Assembly (NCBI RefSeq): GCF_014779765.1
Contig: NZ_JACXZA010000004.1
Location: forward strand, 434,001 to 498,000
Source: Paenibacillus terricola
GTDB lineage: Bacteria; Bacillota; Bacilli; Paenibacillales; Paenibacillaceae
Length of the DNA stretch: 64,000 bases
Reading direction: 5' to 3'
Shown piece after piece: positions 62,024 through 64,000 of the stretch. The notes under the pieces were generated by a model. It was not told where the DNA came from. It did no database searches and saw only the letters and a program-made list of their open reading frames with translations. The position numbers were made by a program, and so were the translations under genes. Within the stretch, counting starts at the first letter, position 1. Every line of letters begins with the position of its first letter.

Positions 62024-62705
62024 ATCGAATGAGCTGGATGTGCAATTGTCGAAAGCGACGAAGCGGGCGATCAAATTCATTCCCTTGTATGTGGCAGTGC
62101 CTGTCCTGTTCGGCGTCGGTTTCACGTTGTCGGGCTACGCAATCGACTGGAAGGCGTTTGGACTTGGTGCGCTCGGATGGATCATTGCGTTATTCCTGAG
62201 AGGACCGATCGGTGCAGCTGTCATGCGTTTGCCGCAGGAGCGCATGAAGGCGATCATGATTGCGTGCTCGGGTATTCTTGAGGAAATGACACGCGTAGTC
62301 CTGCTGGCCCTTACGTCTTTCGGCTCGGCTTGGGCGCTCTCAATTGGTCAGGGGTGGGCGGCTGTTGAGGTGTCATACGTCATCATCCAGATTATCGCGA
62401 TCTCCTCCTTGGCAGGCAGAACGGATGACAAAGCGATGCAAGCTAAGCAAATGCTAGAGGCGACCGGCAATCTGCAAGCAAGTCCGCTATGGGGCATTCT
62501 GGAGAGAATCTGGGCTTCTGCGTTCCATATCGGCTGCACGTTAATCGTTGCTAGCTTCCCTTGGATGGTCATCGCCCTTGTACCGCTTCACAGCGGCATG
62601 AACTGGGCTGGCGTGTGGCTTGCAACCAAGTCGATTCGAATGTCGAGCGTGGCCATTGCGATTGTGGGCATTACGCTGCTTATTACGGGGCTTACGTTGA
62701 TGTAG
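62007..62705 (+). CDS. Membrane protein with YhfC/PrsW-like glutamic intramembrane protease features
   Basis: A 232-residue protein with about seven membrane helices. GILEEMTRVVLLALTSFG contains a Glu-Glu pair followed by Arg in a helix, and AFHIGCTLIVASFPW a His in a later helix; this is the pattern of YhfC/PrsW-type membrane proteases, but I cannot confirm the family. ATG 62007 has AAGGAG nine bases upstream within the end of the regulator gene. Coupling to the ArsR-like regulator suggests a two-gene stress or self-protection unit. Confidence 0.6.
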   Translation: MNMAVESNELDVQLSKATKRAIKFIPLYVAVPVLFGVGFTLSGYAIDWKAFGLGALGWIIALFLRGPIGAAVMRLPQERMKAIMIACSGILEEMTRVVLLALTSFGSAWALSIGQGWAAVEVSYVIIQIIAISSLAGRTDDKAMQAKQMLEATGNLQASPLWGILERIWASAFHIGCTLIVASFPWMVIALVPLHSGMNWAGVWLATKSIRMSSVAIAIVGITLLITGLTLM

Positions 62706-62752
62706 CAGCGATCGGGTGGAACGTAAGCAACAGGAACGCATGTGCAGAATAC

Positions 62753-62796
62753 AGCTCTTCCTTCACGCTGCATAGCGCTGCCGGAAGAGCTTTTTA
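62753..62796 (+). terminator. Terminator after the membrane-protein gene
   Basis: AGCTCTTCC with GGAAGAGCT and an inner AGCG-type loop, followed by TTTTAAT. Confidence 0.85.
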
Positions 62797-62962
62797 ATAT
62801 GACGACGTTACAACGAACGTATCCCGGGCACATGTTATGGCTGTCCTTTACACAAGAAAAAGAGCGATCACCATACTGGTGACCGCTCGAAGTAGGCGGG
62901 TGGGACTTATCGGATCAGATGCCAAACATTCGGCAGGCAGTTCGGGGGAAATCAATGCTGCT

Positions 62963-63226
62963 TTACGTCTTGGATTGAAACGATTCCGCAAGTCCTCGTG
63001 CTCGTTCTTCATCCTGCTTGCGAACTTGCAGGGTGCGAACCTTGTCATCGCCGGTAAGCCTGGATTTGATGCCCTGTGACTTCAAGTACGCATACAAGCG
63101 GTCAACGAGGTCAATGCGTGTGTCGCTTTCGGTCTGAAGAATCGTCCAGCGCGAGCGCGATGCCGAGATAAGGACGATAATGATCGCCAGAACGATTACA
63201 ACTGTCGCACTCCACAGCCATACCAT
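62963..63226 (-). CDS. Small single-pass membrane protein of unknown function
   Basis: An 87-residue protein: one N-terminal membrane helix (WLWSATVVIVLAIIIVLISA), then a soluble domain of about 60 residues with RIDLVDRLYAYLKSQGIKSRL and LQVRKQDEERARGLAESF. The second part resembles short helix-strand folds that handle membrane or signalling tasks. ATG 63226 has AAGGTGG eight bases upstream; the frame opens at GTG 63238. Single gene, convergent with the membrane protein before it. I do not recognise the family. Confidence 0.7.
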   Translation of the reverse strand: MVWLWSATVVIVLAIIIVLISASRSRWTILQTESDTRIDLVDRLYAYLKSQGIKSRLTGDDKVRTLQVRKQDEERARGLAESFQSKT

Positions 63227-63412
63227 GGGAAGCACCACCTTCGGACAATAGTAGGATGACGTTCTGATTCATTCTATTCGGCGGAATGGGCACACATGAC
63301 ATGCAAATGCCGCACAGTTTCCTCTAGTAAACTTGAAAGGCCGCAATCGGTTCGAGTATATTCATGGAAGGAATCCGTTCTGAATAGTTGGTGTTAGGGG
63401 AGGGAAGCGAAG

Positions 63413-64000
63413 ATGATCCAGATCGGACTTGCTGGCTGGGGCGATCATGATAAGCTGTATGCGGCGCCTGGCGCAGCGAAGAACAAACTGGGCGTCTATA
63501 GCAGCTTATTCCCTGCCGTTGAGGTGGACAGCACGTTTTATGCCGTTCAACCGGAGCGAACGCTCTCGAAGTGGACGAGCGAGACGCCAGCTGATTTTCA
63601 GTTCGTCGTCAAAGCCTATCAGGGCATGACCGGCCATACGCGCGACCGCATTCCTTTCCCAAGCGAAGGTGCGATGTTTAAGGCATTCCGCGAATCGCTG
63701 CAGCCGATGATAGAGGCGGACAAGCTAGCTGCAGCGCTGTTTCAATATCCGCCATGGTTTGATTGCACGCGAGACAATGTAAGAGTGGTACGAGAAGCGA
63801 GAGCGCGGATGGCGGGCATCCCGTGCATGCTCGAGTTCCGGCATCGGAGCTGGTTCGAACCTGACATGCAGGAGCGGACGCTTGATTATATGAGGCGGGA
63901 CGATTGGATTCACAGCGTCTGCGACGAGCCGCAGATCGGCGCAGGATGTGTTCCGATTGTCGAGGCCGCGACTGATGAGAAACTGACGCTCGTTCGATTT
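63413..64000 (+). CDS. DUF72 family protein, 3' end cut by the window
   Basis: The frame is open from ATG 63413 to the right edge (196 codons). AGGGGAGGGAAG lies before the start. The start MIQIGLAGWGDHDKLY, VEVDSTFYAVQPERTLSKW, FVVKAYQGMTGHTR and MLEFRHRSWF are hallmarks of the DUF72 (YecE/YunF) TIM-barrel family. Its role is not established; a metal-dependent nuclease function has been suggested. About 80 residues should be missing beyond the window. It appears to be a single gene with no clear link to its neighbours. Confidence 0.9.
   Translation, partial: MIQIGLAGWGDHDKLYAAPGAAKNKLGVYSSLFPAVEVDSTFYAVQPERTLSKWTSETPADFQFVVKAYQGMTGHTRDRIPFPSEGAMFKAFRESLQPMIEADKLAAALFQYPPWFDCTRDNVRVVREARARMAGIPCMLEFRHRSWFEPDMQERTLDYMRRDDWIHSVCDEPQIGAGCVPIVEAATDEKLTLVRF

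Overview
The window looks like chromosomal DNA of a Paenibacillus-type Firmicute (inferred, not searched). The reasons are strong AGGAGG-type ribosome sites with many GTG and TTG starts, an S-layer (SLH) protein with TRAE motifs, copper-amine-oxidase-like stalk domains, an LplB/YtcP-type sugar transporter with a very large binding lipoprotein, and TnrA/GlnR-type operators. I see no rRNA, tRNA, CRISPR array, prophage or complete insertion sequence.

Layout. 1-5933: a glycosyltransferase group (GT2-TPR gene cut by the left edge, then a minus-strand operon of three genes), separated by degenerate 98-bp tandem repeats. 6077-16606: housekeeping genes: a sodium symporter, a MarR-controlled heterodimeric ABC exporter, glutaminyl-tRNA synthetase, a Wzz/BY-kinase pair whose kinase has lost its ATP-binding motifs, and ornithine aminotransferase. 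17074-42850: a large Wzx/Wzy-type polysaccharide locus. It holds an SLH protein, a normal Wzz/BY-kinase pair, GalU, the initiating sugar-phosphate transferase, three GT4 enzymes, the Wzy polymerase, a full seven-gene route to a CMP-activated legionaminic-acid-like nonulosonic acid (28178-35076), the Wzx flippase, a candidate nonulosonate transferase, ManC, UDP-glucose dehydrogenase and two cell-surface proteins that share a C-terminal helical domain. 42877-47543: GDP-mannose dehydratase flanked by two paralogous small membrane proteins under identical promoter-operators, then rfbC-rfbB-rfbD for dTDP-rhamnose (rfbA is not here).

47771-54620: nitrate/nitrite assimilation (narK, an ANTAR antiterminator, nirB, nirD, uroporphyrinogen-III synthase). 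Three TnrA/GlnR boxes and two leaders with paired AnnGnn hexaloop hairpins followed by terminators point to two-layer control: nitrogen status at the promoter, and ANTAR antitermination in the RNA. 54697-59543: an AraC regulator divergent from a three-gene sugar ABC importer without its ATPase. 59795-64000: a TetR-controlled paired SMR exporter, an HTH regulator coupled to a membrane protein with YhfC/PrsW-like features, a small membrane protein and the start of a DUF72 gene.

Together, the polysaccharide genes provide the nucleotide sugars (UDP-Glc, UDP-GlcA, GDP-Man, GDP-4-keto-6-deoxymannose, dTDP-Rha and CMP-Leg-like) plus assembly, flipping, polymerisation and chain-length control for an acidic surface glycan. 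The glycosyltransferase core at 22780-27006 and the wzx/transferase block at 35305-38000 are clearly more AT-rich than their flanks, so the locus looks like a mosaic.
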